Below are positions 26,373 to 35,859 of a stretch of 64,000 bases of DNA, piece by piece. This stretch comes from Photobacterium sp. SKA34 (GTDB lineage Bacteria; Pseudomonadota; Gammaproteobacteria; Enterobacterales; Vibrionaceae): assembly GCF_000153325.1 (NCBI RefSeq), contig NZ_CH724141.1:318982-382981 (forward strand). Reading direction: 5' to 3'. The translations under genes were made by a program, and so were the position numbers. The notes below the pieces were generated by a model. That model had not been told where the DNA came from. It worked only from the letters and a program-made list of their open reading frames with translations, and searched no databases. The stretch's first letter is position 1. Each line of letters begins with the position of its first letter.

Positions 26373-27113
26373 TTGTTAGCTAAAGACGAGTTAATTACAT
26401 TTAAAGAAGTAGACAAGTGGTATGGCGATTTTCATGCGCTAAAATCGATCAATTTGAGCATTCATAAAGGTGAGCGATTAGTTATCTGTGGCCCATCTGG
26501 ATCAGGTAAGTCGACTCTTATTCGTTGTATAAATGGACTTGAACAATATGATTCGGGACAAATTACAGTAAATGGACATTTGTTAGATCCAAAGAATTTA
26601 AAAGCTGTACGTGGCAAAGTTGGTATGGTTTTCCAACATTTTAACCTTTTTCCTCATATGACAGTTTTAGATAACTTAACCCTTGCTCCTCGTCGAACAT
26701 TAGGAATGACAAAGGCAGAGGCAGAAACACTAGCAATTCAATATCTAGAACGTGTCCATATTGCTCACCAAGCCAATAAATTCCCAGGACAACTATCTGG
26801 TGGACAACAACAACGTGTCGCAATTGCTCGCTCCCTTTGCATGAAACCCGATATTCTTTTGTTTGATGAGCCCACCTCTGCATTAGATCCTGAAATGATT
26901 CATGAAGTACTTGATGTAATGAAGGAATTAGCAGGTGAAGGGATAACTATGGTATGTGTGACTCACGAGATGGGATTTGCCCGAAAAGTAGCAGATCGTG
27001 TGGTTTTTATGGATGAAGGTGAAATCGTCGAAATTGCTCCTCCTGCACTTTTATTCGACCAACCGCAAAATACTAGAACCCAGTCTTTTCTTAGAAAAAT
27101 TCTAAGTTACTGA
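26373..27113 (+). CDS. Polar amino-acid ABC transporter, ATP-binding subunit
   Basis: 246 residues starting at a TTG with GAGG six bases upstream. Complete ABC ATPase of the GlnQ/HisP type: Walker [11 protein letters not shown] loop [10 protein letters not shown], signature LSGGQQQR, Walker [16 protein letters not shown] and H loop [10 protein letters not shown]. First gene of an operon with two permeases and a binding protein (gaps 7, 32 and 4 bases). It powers uptake of a polar amino acid at the inner membrane. Confidence 0.92.
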   Translation: MLAKDELITFKEVDKWYGDFHALKSINLSIHKGERLVICGPSGSGKSTLIRCINGLEQYDSGQITVNGHLLDPKNLKAVRGKVGMVFQHFNLFPHMTVLDNLTLAPRRTLGMTKAEAETLAIQYLERVHIAHQANKFPGQLSGGQQQRVAIARSLCMKPDILLFDEPTSALDPEMIHEVLDVMKELAGEGITMVCVTHEMGFARKVADRVVFMDEGEIVEIAPPALLFDQPQNTRTQSFLRKILSY

Positions 27114-27120
27114 GGTAAAA

Positions 27121-27939
27121 ATGATAACTAAACCTCAGACAACATCAGCTTTCATCAAAATACTTAAGCCCGTTATTAGTGGTTTATTGCAAATTACCGT
27201 TATTATTTTGGCCATTGCATGGTTACTAAATAGCGGTGCCGATGCGATGAATTATAACTGGCAATGGTACCGTGTTCCTCAGTATCTATTTTTTAAAGAA
27301 GACGGTGAGTGGTTTTCTGCCGAGCTTATTGATGGTTTACTCATCACCATTAAAATATCTGCCATTAGCCTTATTTTTACGGTTATTTTTGGCTTAGTAA
27401 CAGCGCTTTTACGTTTATCTCACTCGATTGTTGGTCGCTCTCTCGCACGTGGGTATATTGAAGTTATTCGTAATACCCCACTACTTGTTCAAATTTATCT
27501 GCTGTATTTTGTATTTGGTCCGGTATTAGGATTAGAACGTTTTACTACAGCCGTATTGGGACTTTCATTATTTCAAGGAGCCTATACCGCAGAAATATTT
27601 CGTTCTGGTCTAATGAACATTCCTAAAGGGCAATTTGAAGCGGCTGAAAGTCTTGGGTTAAGTAAAGTTGATAGCTATCGGTATATAATCTTACCTCAAA
27701 TGTTACGTCGTATCTTACCAGCACTAACAAACGAAGCTGTCTCGTTAGTAAAAAATTCTTCTATTGTCAGTATCATGGCTATATTTGATTTAACGACACA
27801 AGGACGCGATATAGTCGCTGATACAGCGATGCCCTTTGAGATCTGGTTCACAATCGCAGCAATGTACTTATGCATAACGTTGCTTTTATCAGCATTTGCA
27901 ACATTGTTAGAACACAAACTTGCGACACCTACTCATTAA
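27121..27939 (+). CDS. Polar amino-acid ABC transporter, permease 1
   Basis: 272 residues, HisM/GltJ-like with about five membrane helices after an N-terminal one. The EAA loop reads EAAESLGLSKVDSYRYIILPQ and contacts the ATPase. IEVIRNTPLLVQIYLLYF is the other conserved family block. Pairs with the permease at 28789 to form the heteromeric channel. Confidence 0.9.
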   Translation: MITKPQTTSAFIKILKPVISGLLQITVIILAIAWLLNSGADAMNYNWQWYRVPQYLFFKEDGEWFSAELIDGLLITIKISAISLIFTVIFGLVTALLRLSHSIVGRSLARGYIEVIRNTPLLVQIYLLYFVFGPVLGLERFTTAVLGLSLFQGAYTAEIFRSGLMNIPKGQFEAAESLGLSKVDSYRYIILPQMLRRILPALTNEAVSLVKNSSIVSIMAIFDLTTQGRDIVADTAMPFEIWFTIAAMYLCITLLLSAFATLLEHKLATPTH

Positions 27940-27971
27940 TTGATCATTTTTAACGATATGGAGACGGAAAA

Positions 27972-28784
27972 ATGAAACGTTTTTTTGCGGTACTGATCAC
28001 CGCATTAACCCTTTTACTGAGTGCTAGCCATGCATTAGCGGCAGAAAAAAGCACATTAGAACAAGTTAAAGAGCGCGGTACATTACGTGTTGGTTTATCA
28101 ACATTCGTGCCTTGGGCAATGCGTGATAAGCAAGGAGAGCTGATTGGTTTTGAAGTTGATGTTGCTAAACGACTCGCTAAAGATGCCGGTGTAAAAATTG
28201 AATTTATTCCTACTGCATGGGACGGAATTATTCCTGCACTTCTAGCTGGCAAATTTGATGTGATCATAGGCGGTATGTCAATAACACCACAACGTAACTT
28301 GAGTGTTCTTTTCACAACTCCTTATTCTCATTCAGGTGTACAACTTGCTGCAAGTAAAGAGCTAGCAGGCGATAAGCTCTCTATTGCTGATTATAACAAG
28401 CGTAGTGTGACTTTAGCTGTACGTCGTGGTGCAGTAACAGTTCAAACAGCAAAGAAATACTTTCCAAAAGCGAAACTTCGTCAATTTGACGATGAATCAC
28501 AAGCATTCCAAGAAGTCTTAAACGGCAATGCGCAAGCGGTATTGGCATCAACGCCAAAACCAGAACAAATGACATTACAATACAAAGATAAGCTATTTCT
28601 ACCTTTTAAAGAACGTTTAAGCCAGGGTTCTGAAGGTTTCGCCATTCGACAAGGTGACTTCAACCTACTGAACTTCTTCAATAACTGGATCTTACTGCGC
28701 ACTCAGGATGGCTGGTTAAAAGAGCGTTATGACTATTGGTTTACAACTGTCGATTGGCAGAACCAGGTGAAAGAAGGTCAATAA
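27972..28784 (+). CDS. Amino-acid ABC transporter, periplasmic binding protein
   Basis: 270 residues; signal peptide cleaved near ALAAEKS. SBP_bac_3 fold: RGTLRVGLSTFVPWAM, GKFDVIIGGMSITPQR with the carboxylate-binding Arg, then the second lobe. Where most relatives have an Asp that holds the amino group (A-x-x-x-D), this one reads QAVLASTPKPE, so the ligand's amino group may be bound differently or the substrate may not be a standard amino acid. Third gene of the operon; ribosome site TGGAGACGG is strong. Confidence 0.88.
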   Translation: MKRFFAVLITALTLLLSASHALAAEKSTLEQVKERGTLRVGLSTFVPWAMRDKQGELIGFEVDVAKRLAKDAGVKIEFIPTAWDGIIPALLAGKFDVIIGGMSITPQRNLSVLFTTPYSHSGVQLAASKELAGDKLSIADYNKRSVTLAVRRGAVTVQTAKKYFPKAKLRQFDDESQAFQEVLNGNAQAVLASTPKPEQMTLQYKDKLFLPFKERLSQGSEGFAIRQGDFNLLNFFNNWILLRTQDGWLKERYDYWFTTVDWQNQVKEGQ

Positions 28785-28788
28785 ATTA

Positions 28789-29724
28789 ATGTCTTCCTGC
28801 TCAACTGCAAAGGAAGCCACATCGCAGCCGAATAAACGTTCGGCTGCTAGCTTTACTTTGCCCCAACTTAAACTTCTCGATTACATCTTGCTTTTAGTGG
28901 TAGGATGTTTTCTTGGCTGGCTATATTACCGCTCATCAATTGGTATTCATTATCACTGGCAGTGGCAAGAAGCCTTTGATTTGATTTTTTCATCAAGCCA
29001 AAACAATGAGATGCCTTATTTTTTTCAAGGCGTCTTCAGTACAATTCGTATCAGCTTATGGGGAATGTTATTTGCTGCTATTTTTGGCTTGCTATTAGCA
29101 CTCGCTCGTCGCTCTCCACTTCTTTTTTTACGACTACCCGCCAATGCATATATCCAATTAGTACGTAACATACCGCCTTTAGTCTTTGTTTTTATCTTTT
29201 ACTTTTTTATTTCAAGCCAACTAGTACCACTACTTGGCTTGAATGATTTGTTTCGTTTTTACAATGGACAAGAGAACGTTCTCCAGTCTTTTCTTTTTGG
29301 TAGTAGCCGATTATGGGAAAACCTATTTTCAGGAATTTTATGTGTCGGCCTGATTGCTGCCGCTTATATCGCTGAAGTCATTCGTGCTGGTCTCGATTCA
29401 ATCGATAAAGGGCAATGGGAAGCGGCGGATTCTCTAGGCCTATCTAAATTAGATCGTTTTCGCTTTGTCATCTTTCCACAAGCCATTGCAGGCATTGTGC
29501 CTGCACTTGCAGGTCAATTTATCTCAATCGTGAAAGATTCATCAATTATCTCATTGATCTCGATACAGGAGATAACCTTCGTCGGCAGTGAAATGGCAAA
29601 CTCATCGGGGTTAATTTTTGAAATTTGGTTACTTGTTGGCGCTGTTTACTTAATTTTATGTCTATCTTTATCTCTTTTATTCAACAAATTAGAGAAACGT
29701 AGCTTACGCCATCTTCAGCGTTAG
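28789..29724 (+). CDS. Polar amino-acid ABC transporter, permease 2
   Basis: 311 residues, HisQ/GltK-like. A Ser/Lys-rich cytoplasmic N-terminus of about 30 residues precedes the first helix (YILLLVVGCFLGWLYY). EAA loop EAADSLGLSKLDRFRFVIFPQ, and LVRNIPPLVFVFIFYF as the counterpart of the block in permease 1. A loop between helices (GLNDLFRFYNGQENVLQ) is longer than in permease 1. Last gene of the operon. Confidence 0.9.
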   Translation: MSSCSTAKEATSQPNKRSAASFTLPQLKLLDYILLLVVGCFLGWLYYRSSIGIHYHWQWQEAFDLIFSSSQNNEMPYFFQGVFSTIRISLWGMLFAAIFGLLLALARRSPLLFLRLPANAYIQLVRNIPPLVFVFIFYFFISSQLVPLLGLNDLFRFYNGQENVLQSFLFGSSRLWENLFSGILCVGLIAAAYIAEVIRAGLDSIDKGQWEAADSLGLSKLDRFRFVIFPQAIAGIVPALAGQFISIVKDSSIISLISIQEITFVGSEMANSSGLIFEIWLLVGAVYLILCLSLSLLFNKLEKRSLRHLQR

Positions 29725-30165
29725 GTATGCAAAAAAAGCCCTGAGTGCATATTGATTGAAAATATCGTTGTATTCAGGCTTATTTTACTCAAAACTTCAT
29801 CTATTAAGAAAAATCTAACATTAACGTTCACGCTTTTGTTTGTTAAACGCAAATCTTGGTCTCTATTTAATTAAATATTACCTAGTAATAACTATAAATC
29901 GCTATCATGACTGCAGAACAATTAATTAAAACAAAAATATAATTATAAATACAATCGGTAATCATAAACTTCTTATGCAATTAAATCATATCGCTAAGGT
30001 ACAATGCTGTTTGGTTTTTTATAGTGACTTCTCAATATCAAAAGTAATACTCTACACGTGATCATTATTACTCACTGGTAATAATTATTTGTATAAATAT
30101 CACTTGGCGAATCGTCTTCTTTGACACTAAAATGCGCGTCTCTTATTTAATGATAGATAATCGTT
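29725..30165. other. Intergenic region with weak hairpin
   Basis: About 440 bases. An imperfect hairpin, AAGCCCTGA near 29736 pairing with TTCAGGCTT near 29775 and followed by ATTTTACT, may end the ABC operon. The rest is AT-rich with no coding frame; the SMR promoter should be at its right end. Confidence 0.4.
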
Positions 30166-30519
30166 ATGTTTAAACTATTAACATCTATGCCCCCTTTTTT
30201 AGCTTTATCTATTGCCATTGTGTTTGAAGTGATCGCAACTTCTTTCATTCCTAAAGCGGAGCAATTTACTAAACTGATCCCAAGTGCGGTTGTACTTATC
30301 GGTTATGCTGTCGCTTTTTTTCTATTATCTGTCACCGTTAAAACCATGCCCGTTGGTATAGTTTATGCGATTTGGAGTGGTGCAGGGATAGTCCTTGTTG
30401 CAACGATTAGCTTTTTTCTTTATGGACAACGCTTAGATTTACCCGCAATTATAGGCATTGGTTTTATTATTATTGGTGTTTTAATTGTTAATCTATTATC
30501 GAAAACCGTCGGCCATTAA
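30166..30519 (+). CDS. SMR-family multidrug efflux protein (EmrE-like)
   Basis: 117 residues, four membrane helices. Essential Glu in TM1 within SIAIVFEVIATSFIPKAE, and AIWSGAGIVLVATISFF for TM3 with the Trp of the binding pocket. These match the EmrE/QacE branch that exports quaternary ammonium compounds and dyes by proton exchange. It works as an antiparallel homodimer, so a single gene suffices. Monocistronic with a strong terminator. Confidence 0.88.
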   Translation: MFKLLTSMPPFLALSIAIVFEVIATSFIPKAEQFTKLIPSAVVLIGYAVAFFLLSVTVKTMPVGIVYAIWSGAGIVLVATISFFLYGQRLDLPAIIGIGFIIIGVLIVNLLSKTVGH

Positions 30520-30534
30520 CTAATCACTCCAATA

Positions 30535-30571
30535 AAAAAGGCAGTAACCATCTCCCGATTACTGCCTTTTT
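30535..30571. terminator. Bidirectional terminator
   Basis: 13-bp perfect stem AAAAAGGCAGTAA/TTACTGCCTTTTT with an 11-base loop between the convergent SMR and acetyltransferase genes. Confidence 0.92.
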
Positions 30572-30592
30572 GCATTTTCACTTTAATCTATA

Positions 30593-31096
30593 TCATACAG
30601 TGTATGTGCGCAGCCTCGCCATATGGTATACATTAACAAACTCGCCATTACGAAACGCGAAGTTTTTCGCCTCGCCTTCAATTTCAAAACCATGTTTTTG
30701 ATAAAGCTTCATTGCAGCAATGTTGTCTTTATATACTTCTAACTCGATACGTTGCACATTGAGCCATTTGTCTGACAACATCAAGGCTGACTGTATCAAC
30801 TGTCCACCAACGCCTTTACCTTGAAATGTCTCTTTCACACCCATACCAAAGCTCGCAACGTGCCTGCGTCTTGGGTTATCACAAACCGAAAGTCCGAACT
30901 GCCCGACAATTTCTCCCTCATATTCCGCGACCAAGCTATAGCAGCCTTGAGGTAAACTCGTTAAGCGCGAAGTCCAACGATCTAAAGATGGAAATGGAAG
31001 CTGGAGTGTTCCACCATACGTGACTTCAGATTCATAAATAGCTTTTACACCTTCAATATCTTTGCTTTCGCTATGTCGAATAATGACACCTTCCAT
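30593..31096 (-). CDS. aaaT: GNAT acetyltransferase, AaaT (YhhY) type
   Basis: 167 residues from the ATG at 31096, chosen for AAGGAG nine bases upstream. Strong block-by-block likeness to E. coli YhhY/AaaT: VIIRHSESKDIEGVKAIY, LQLPFPSLDRWTSRL, RRRHVASFGMGV, FQGKGVGGQLIQ (acetyl-CoA loop Q-x-x-G-x-G), RIELEVYKDN and KHGFEIEGEAKNFAFRNGEF. AaaT acetylates the amino group of L-amino acids such as Phe and Met. It lies after the SDR gene on the same strand (42 bases) and is likely co-transcribed. Confidence 0.82.
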   Translation of the reverse strand: MEGVIIRHSESKDIEGVKAIYESEVTYGGTLQLPFPSLDRWTSRLTSLPQGCYSLVAEYEGEIVGQFGLSVCDNPRRRHVASFGMGVKETFQGKGVGGQLIQSALMLSDKWLNVQRIELEVYKDNIAAMKLYQKHGFEIEGEAKNFAFRNGEFVNVYHMARLRTYTV

Positions 31097-31138
31097 ACAT
31101 CGCACTCCTTCTTCTTTCATTACAGCGTAACTTTATTA

Positions 31139-31828
31139 CTACCACGCAATTAAGCTTCCGTCGTAGTTAATAAACGCCCCTGAACAGCTTGGTGAACTTT
31201 GCTCTATCACTTCAAATAATCCTTTAGCTGATGTTGTTGTATCAATAAGCGCATTAGGGCCACCCATCTCTGTTTTCACCCAGCCAGGATGTAAAGCAAT
31301 AACCGTAAAACCCTCGCCACGAAGATCATTGCTTAAACTTTTTACTACAGAATTAAGTGCTGCTTTTGATGAACGATAAATATAGCCGCCACCTGACGTA
31401 TTCTCTGTCATGCTGCCAACTTTTGAAGACATGCAGGCTATTTTTTTTGTCGTTCCATTTTTGAGTAATGGGTATAAGCTTTCAATTAACTTTAATGGTG
31501 CAATCGTATTTATTTCAAAAACACGACGCCATTCTTCGGCATCTGTCTGTCCAAAGCCGTAGCCTTTTGGACCATAATAACCGGCGTTATTTATCACAAG
31601 ATCGAGGTTTGGTAATTGAGTTGCTAGCTGATCAAGTTGGTCATAGTTAGTTACATCCAATGAATGAATAATGAGATCAGCATTATGGCAGGCAAGGTCT
31701 TGCAGATCTAACGCTGCTTCTAATGATCTCGAGGTAGCATGAACCAGCCAACCTTCCGATAAATACTGCTTTACTAATCCTAGACCAATGCCACGATTAG
31801 CTCCTGTTATCAATACGCTTTTTTTCAT
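31139..31828 (-). CDS. SDR-family oxidoreductase
   Basis: 229 residues from the ATG at 31828 (AAGGGA seven bases upstream; two earlier in-frame ATGs are alternatives). Rossmann NAD(P) motif TGANRGIGLGL, NNAGYYGP, catalytic Ser in CMSSKVGSM and YRSSK with the Tyr-x-x-x-Lys, then HPGWVKTEMGG. Close in layout to C-signal/sniffer-type short-chain carbonyl reductases. Substrate unknown. Divergent from the metal-transport operon. Confidence 0.85.
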   Translation of the reverse strand: MKKSVLITGANRGIGLGLVKQYLSEGWLVHATSRSLEAALDLQDLACHNADLIIHSLDVTNYDQLDQLATQLPNLDLVINNAGYYGPKGYGFGQTDAEEWRRVFEINTIAPLKLIESLYPLLKNGTTKKIACMSSKVGSMTENTSGGGYIYRSSKAALNSVVKSLSNDLRGEGFTVIALHPGWVKTEMGGPNALIDTTTSAKGLFEVIEQSSPSCSGAFINYDGSLIAW

Positions 31829-31935
31829 CATCCATCCCTTAACCATCAATAAAAAATAATAATCGTTATTAATTCAATATACCGATTGAATATATGCAAA
31901 CAACCTTAAAAACCAACAAAAGCAAAAACCACTTT

Positions 31936-31954
31936 ATTGATAATAATTATCAAT
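31936..31954. promoter_or_regulatory. Fur-box-like palindrome upstream of sitABCD
   Basis: A perfect 19-bp interrupted palindrome, ATTGATAATAATTATCAAT, 67 bases before the sitA start. It matches the Fur consensus (GATAATGATAATCATTATC) in its GATAAT/ATTATC core. A second, weaker AATAATCGTTATT element at about 31858-31871 lies nearer the SDR gene. Iron-dependent repression by Fur is the likely regulation of the transporter. Confidence 0.7.
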
Positions 31955-32021
31955 TGTATTTGAGGTTTGTGTTTGTTATAACTTTGATAAATACATTACT
32001 TTCTTTACAGGGATAAAAAGG

Positions 32022-32933
32022 ATGATCTTTGATCAAAAGCGACGATTACGATACGTGACAAATACTGTTCTGTTATCTGTTGGGCTATTAATAAGTACAG
32101 TCAGCCATGCTGATGATAAGTTTAAAGTAATAACAACATTTACAATCATTGCTGACATGGCAAAAAATGTCGCTGGGGACGCTGCTATTGTTGAATCTAT
32201 TACTAAGCCCAATGCGGAAATTCATAATTATCAAGTAACACCTGGCGATCTTAAACGAGCGCAAGGTGCTGATTTAATTCTTTATAACGGTCTAAACTTA
32301 GAGCTTTGGTTTAATAAATTTTTTCAAAACCTCCACGATATTCCTTCTGTGACGGTAACTGAAAATATCACGCCATTAAGTATTACTCAGGGTCCTTATA
32401 ACGGTAAACCTAATCCTCATGCTTGGATGTCACCTGAAAACGGTATTATTTATGTTGAAAATATTCGCCGAGCACTCGTTAAGTATGATCCTAAAAATGC
32501 AGATATTTATAATAAAAACGCTCAAAAATATACCCAGGAAATTCAACGAACAATTACACCTATTCGCAATCAGATTAATACCATACCTGTAGATAAACGT
32601 TGGCTTGTTACGAGTGAAGGCGCTTTTAGTTATCTTGCTCGTGATTTTGGACTAAAAGAACTGTATTTATGGCCAATTAATGCTGATGCCCAAGGGACAC
32701 CTCAACAAGTTCGTCAACTGATAGATGCTGTTCGCCAACATCAAATTCATGCGGTTTTCAGTGAAAGTACCGTTTCAGCAAAACCTGCTCAACAAGTCGC
32801 ACGAGAAACAGGGGCTAACTATGCTGGCGTGCTTTATGTTGATTCTTTGAGTGCTAAAAACGGTCCTGTTCCTACCTATCTAGAGCTAATTGAAGTGACT
32901 TCCCGAACAATCGCTAAAGGGCTGAGTTTATAA
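32022..32933 (+). CDS. sitA: Mn/Fe ABC transporter, periplasmic binding protein SitA/YfeA
   Basis: 303 residues, signal peptide cleaved near SHADDK. Cluster A-I metal-binding protein. The four metal ligands are visible: His in [10 protein letters not shown], His in [10 protein letters not shown], Glu in [13 protein letters not shown], and Asp in LYVDSLS. Nearly every conserved block of enterobacterial SitA is present ([37 protein letters not shown]). It captures Mn(II) and possibly Fe(II). First gene of a four-gene operon behind a Fur-like box. Confidence 0.9.
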   Translation: MIFDQKRRLRYVTNTVLLSVGLLISTVSHADDKFKVITTFTIIADMAKNVAGDAAIVESITKPNAEIHNYQVTPGDLKRAQGADLILYNGLNLELWFNKFFQNLHDIPSVTVTENITPLSITQGPYNGKPNPHAWMSPENGIIYVENIRRALVKYDPKNADIYNKNAQKYTQEIQRTITPIRNQINTIPVDKRWLVTSEGAFSYLARDFGLKELYLWPINADAQGTPQQVRQLIDAVRQHQIHAVFSESTVSAKPAQQVARETGANYAGVLYVDSLSAKNGPVPTYLELIEVTSRTIAKGLSL

Positions 32934-33793
32934 TGATAGGATTAGATATAAACAATATTACGGTTACATACCGTAACGGACATACCGCTCTGCACAATGC
33001 CACATTTAGTGTTCCTCAAGGTTCCATTGCTGCGCTGGTTGGGATGAATGGCAGCGGAAAGTCAACGCTTTTTAAAGCCATTATGGGGTTCGTATCCACT
33101 AGCCAAGGTAGTGTGACAATCCTTAATAAGACAGTAAAAAAAGCGTTAAAAAGCAATGTCGTCGCCTATGTTCCACAAAGTGAAGATATAGACTGGAACT
33201 TCCCTGTTCTGGTTGAAGATGTCGTCATGATGGGACGCTATGGTTATATGAATATGTTGCGTATCCCTAAAAAAATAGATCATGAAAAAGTGAATATCGC
33301 TCTTGAGCGGGTCAATATGACTGCCTTTCGTAAACGTCAAATAGGAGAACTTTCTGGAGGGCAACGTAAACGCGTATTTCTTGCTCGTGCACTCGCGCAA
33401 GAAAGTCAGGTGATATTACTCGATGAGCCATTTACAGGCGTTGATGTTCAAACAGAAGATCAAATTATGGCATTGTTACGCGAACTTCGCGATGAAGGCA
33501 AAGTCATGCTTGTCTCTACCCATAACCTTGGCAGTATTCCTGACTTTTGTGACCGTACAATTTTAATTAATAAAACCATTTTGGCATCAGGAGAAACAAC
33601 CGAAATTTTTACGCCAGAAAATTTAAAGCTTGCATTCGGTGGTGTACTGCGTCACTTCATTTTATCAGGGAAAGATCTTCACGAAGACGACGATAGCCGT
33701 AAATTATCGGTTATCTCCGATCATGAACGTCCTGTTGTTATGTACGGTGAGAATGGTGAACAACAATCTCGCTCCCTTTCCCGTCAACAATAA
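32933..33793 (+). CDS. sitB: Mn/Fe ABC transporter, ATPase SitB/YfeB
   Basis: 286 residues; its ATG overlaps the sitA stop (TAATG). Walker [10 protein letters not shown], signature LSGGQRKR, Walker [13 protein letters not shown] and H loop STHNLGS. The metal-family [19 protein letters not shown] block is typical of SitB/MntB. A C-terminal extension of about 45 residues after HFILSGKDL is charged and probably disordered. Confidence 0.9.
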   Translation: MIGLDINNITVTYRNGHTALHNATFSVPQGSIAALVGMNGSGKSTLFKAIMGFVSTSQGSVTILNKTVKKALKSNVVAYVPQSEDIDWNFPVLVEDVVMMGRYGYMNMLRIPKKIDHEKVNIALERVNMTAFRKRQIGELSGGQRKRVFLARALAQESQVILLDEPFTGVDVQTEDQIMALLRELRDEGKVMLVSTHNLGSIPDFCDRTILINKTILASGETTEIFTPENLKLAFGGVLRHFILSGKDLHEDDDSRKLSVISDHERPVVMYGENGEQQSRSLSRQQ

Positions 33794-33807
33794 AAGGAGT
33801 GATAATC

Positions 33808-34698
33808 GTGGACCAATTACTTGAGCCGTTTTTATATAGTTATATGATCAACGCCATGTGGGTTAGTGCATTAATAGGTGGCGTGTGTGCTTTTCTTTCC
33901 TGTTATTTAATGCTGAAGGGCTGGTCACTTATTGGTGATGCACTATCACATTCTATCGTACCGGGTGTTGCCGGCGCTTATATGATAGGTCTCCCATTTT
34001 CTTTTGGTGCTTTTTTTTCTGGCGGTTTAGCTGCTGCTGGTATGTTATTTTTAAGCCAACGCAGTAAATTAAAAGAAGACGCTATTATTGGCTTAATTTT
34101 TACTGCTTTTTTCGGGCTTGGTTTGTTTCTTGTCTCGCTCTATCCCAGTGCCGTTAATATTCAGACTATTGTAATGGGAAATATTCTCGCAATAACCCCA
34201 ATAGATACTTTACAAATCGTCATCATTGGCTTTCTTTCTCTCTTAATTTTATGCGTAAAGTGGCGTGATTTCATGGTTGTTTTCTTTGATGAAAACCATG
34301 CTAAAACCATTGGGTTATCGCCAACATTTTTAAAAATTGTATTTTTTAGTATTTTAAGTGCCTCTACCGTTGCCGCATTAAAAACTGTAGGCGCCTTTTT
34401 AGTTATTGCTATGGTTGTGATCCCTGGTGCAACTGCTTATTTACTGTCTGATCGTTTCTCGATTGTCATCATCTACAGTGTATTTATTGGCGTATTCAGC
34501 GCTTTTCTTGGTGCTTACCTTAGTTATTTTATTAATGGTGCAACAGGTGGGATCATCGTGTTATTACAAACGGTTTTCTTTGCTTTAGCTTTTATATTTG
34601 CACCTAAATATGGTCGATTAGCAACGTATAAAAAAACAAAACAAGCGTTAAAACAAACACAACGTTTTAAGCAAACGAAAGGAGTTCAACATGGCTAA
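33808..34698 (+). CDS. sitC: Mn/Fe ABC transporter, permease SitC/YfeC
   Basis: 296 residues from a GTG at 33808, chosen because AAAGGAG is eight bases upstream and because the following LLEPFLYSYMINAMWVSAL is the expected SitC start. About eight membrane helices; LKGWSLIGDALSHSIVPGVA and VAALKTVGAFLVIAMVVIPGA are the family blocks. It ends in a basic tail (KKTKQALKQTQRFKQTK) and overlaps sitD by 8 bases. Confidence 0.9.
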   Translation: MDQLLEPFLYSYMINAMWVSALIGGVCAFLSCYLMLKGWSLIGDALSHSIVPGVAGAYMIGLPFSFGAFFSGGLAAAGMLFLSQRSKLKEDAIIGLIFTAFFGLGLFLVSLYPSAVNIQTIVMGNILAITPIDTLQIVIIGFLSLLILCVKWRDFMVVFFDENHAKTIGLSPTFLKIVFFSILSASTVAALKTVGAFLVIAMVVIPGATAYLLSDRFSIVIIYSVFIGVFSAFLGAYLSYFINGATGGIIVLLQTVFFALAFIFAPKYGRLATYKKTKQALKQTQRFKQTKGVQHG

Positions 34699-35548
34699 TC
34701 TAATAGCGACATTGTTATCGCCTTTTGAATTTATTTTTATGCAGCAAGCTTTTCTAATTGTTTTTTTTATCGCGATACCAACCGCATTACTCTCTTGCTT
34801 TTTAATTCTCAAAGGTTGGTCTTTAATGGGTGATGCCATTTCCCATGCTGTTTTACCGGGGATTGTTATTGCTTATATCTTATCGATTCCATTTACGATT
34901 GGTGCTTTTATCGCAGGAATGTTTTGTGCATTAACCACAGGGTATTTAAAAGAAAATAGTAGAATTAAAGAAGATACAATTATGGGTGTTGTATTTTCAG
35001 CAATGTTCGCGCTCGGTATTGTGATAATGACAAAAATTCACACAAATATTCACTTAGATCACATTCTATTTGGTGATCCTCTTGGGGCGAGTTGGCGTGA
35101 TATTACTGAAGCAAGCGCAATTGCACTTATTGTTGGATCACTGTGTATTATTAAAGGTAAAGATTTACTCTTACTTATTTTCGATCATCAACATGCACAA
35201 GCTATTGGACTTCCCACCAAAGTATTACATTACGGATTGCTTGCACTACTCTCTTTCGCGATTGTTACAGCACTCAAAGCTGTTGGCATGATATTAGTGA
35301 TTTCAATGCTGATTGCGCCAGGGGCGACAGCCTTTATGCTCACCCGTCGTTTTCAAAGCATGATGATAATATCGGTATTCATTTCTATCATAAATTGCTT
35401 CTTAGGCGTTTATCTTAGCTTCTTTATCGATAGTGCTCCCGCCCCAACAATCATATTATTACTGACAGTAAACTTTATTGCGGTGTTTACTTACAATGTA
35501 ATAAAACAGCGAGCTATTGTTAAAAACACGTCCATAAATGCAATATAA
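34691..35548 (+). CDS. sitD: Mn/Fe ABC transporter, permease SitD/YfeD
   Basis: 285 residues; AAAGGAG lies eight bases before the ATG, which is inside the end of sitC. Eight-helix ABC-3 permease: LKGWSLMGDAISHAVLPGIV and TALKAVGMILVISMLIAPGA repeat the blocks of sitC, with which it forms a heterodimer. Last gene of the operon. Confidence 0.9.
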   Translation: MANLIATLLSPFEFIFMQQAFLIVFFIAIPTALLSCFLILKGWSLMGDAISHAVLPGIVIAYILSIPFTIGAFIAGMFCALTTGYLKENSRIKEDTIMGVVFSAMFALGIVIMTKIHTNIHLDHILFGDPLGASWRDITEASAIALIVGSLCIIKGKDLLLLIFDHQHAQAIGLPTKVLHYGLLALLSFAIVTALKAVGMILVISMLIAPGATAFMLTRRFQSMMIISVFISIINCFLGVYLSFFIDSAPAPTIILLLTVNFIAVFTYNVIKQRAIVKNTSINAI

Positions 35549-35589
35549 ATAGAGCAGTGCTTGCTATATTCCTCATATTCCATTAACGA

Positions 35590-35619
35590 CTATCGAACAA
35601 TATTCGTATTGTTCGATAG
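35590..35619. terminator. Perfect 13-bp hairpin with UUCG tetraloop
   Basis: CTATCGAACAATA/TATTGTTCGATAG closing a TTCG loop, 42 bases after sitD. The T tail is absent (CCTATATATAAC), so it may protect the 3' end of the sit mRNA or act as a weak terminator. The rest of the 310-base gap to 35860 holds no recognised gene. Confidence 0.6.
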
Positions 35620-35859
35620 CCTATATATAACATTACTTCCCTAGCCTTTCCTTCGGGTACATGACCAACGACAGATTTAGTTAATGCGTCAAACACATGT
35701 GAAAATTGTCCCCCATTTACATGTTGATTTTTGCTGATTGTATCTCCGATTTTAAACTTCGAAGAGGGAATTCATATTTTTCCGTTATGCTTTTATAGCC
35801 GCTTCCCTCTTTCACCTGCTAAAATCACCGCACTATAAAAACAAACGAATGAGCAATGT

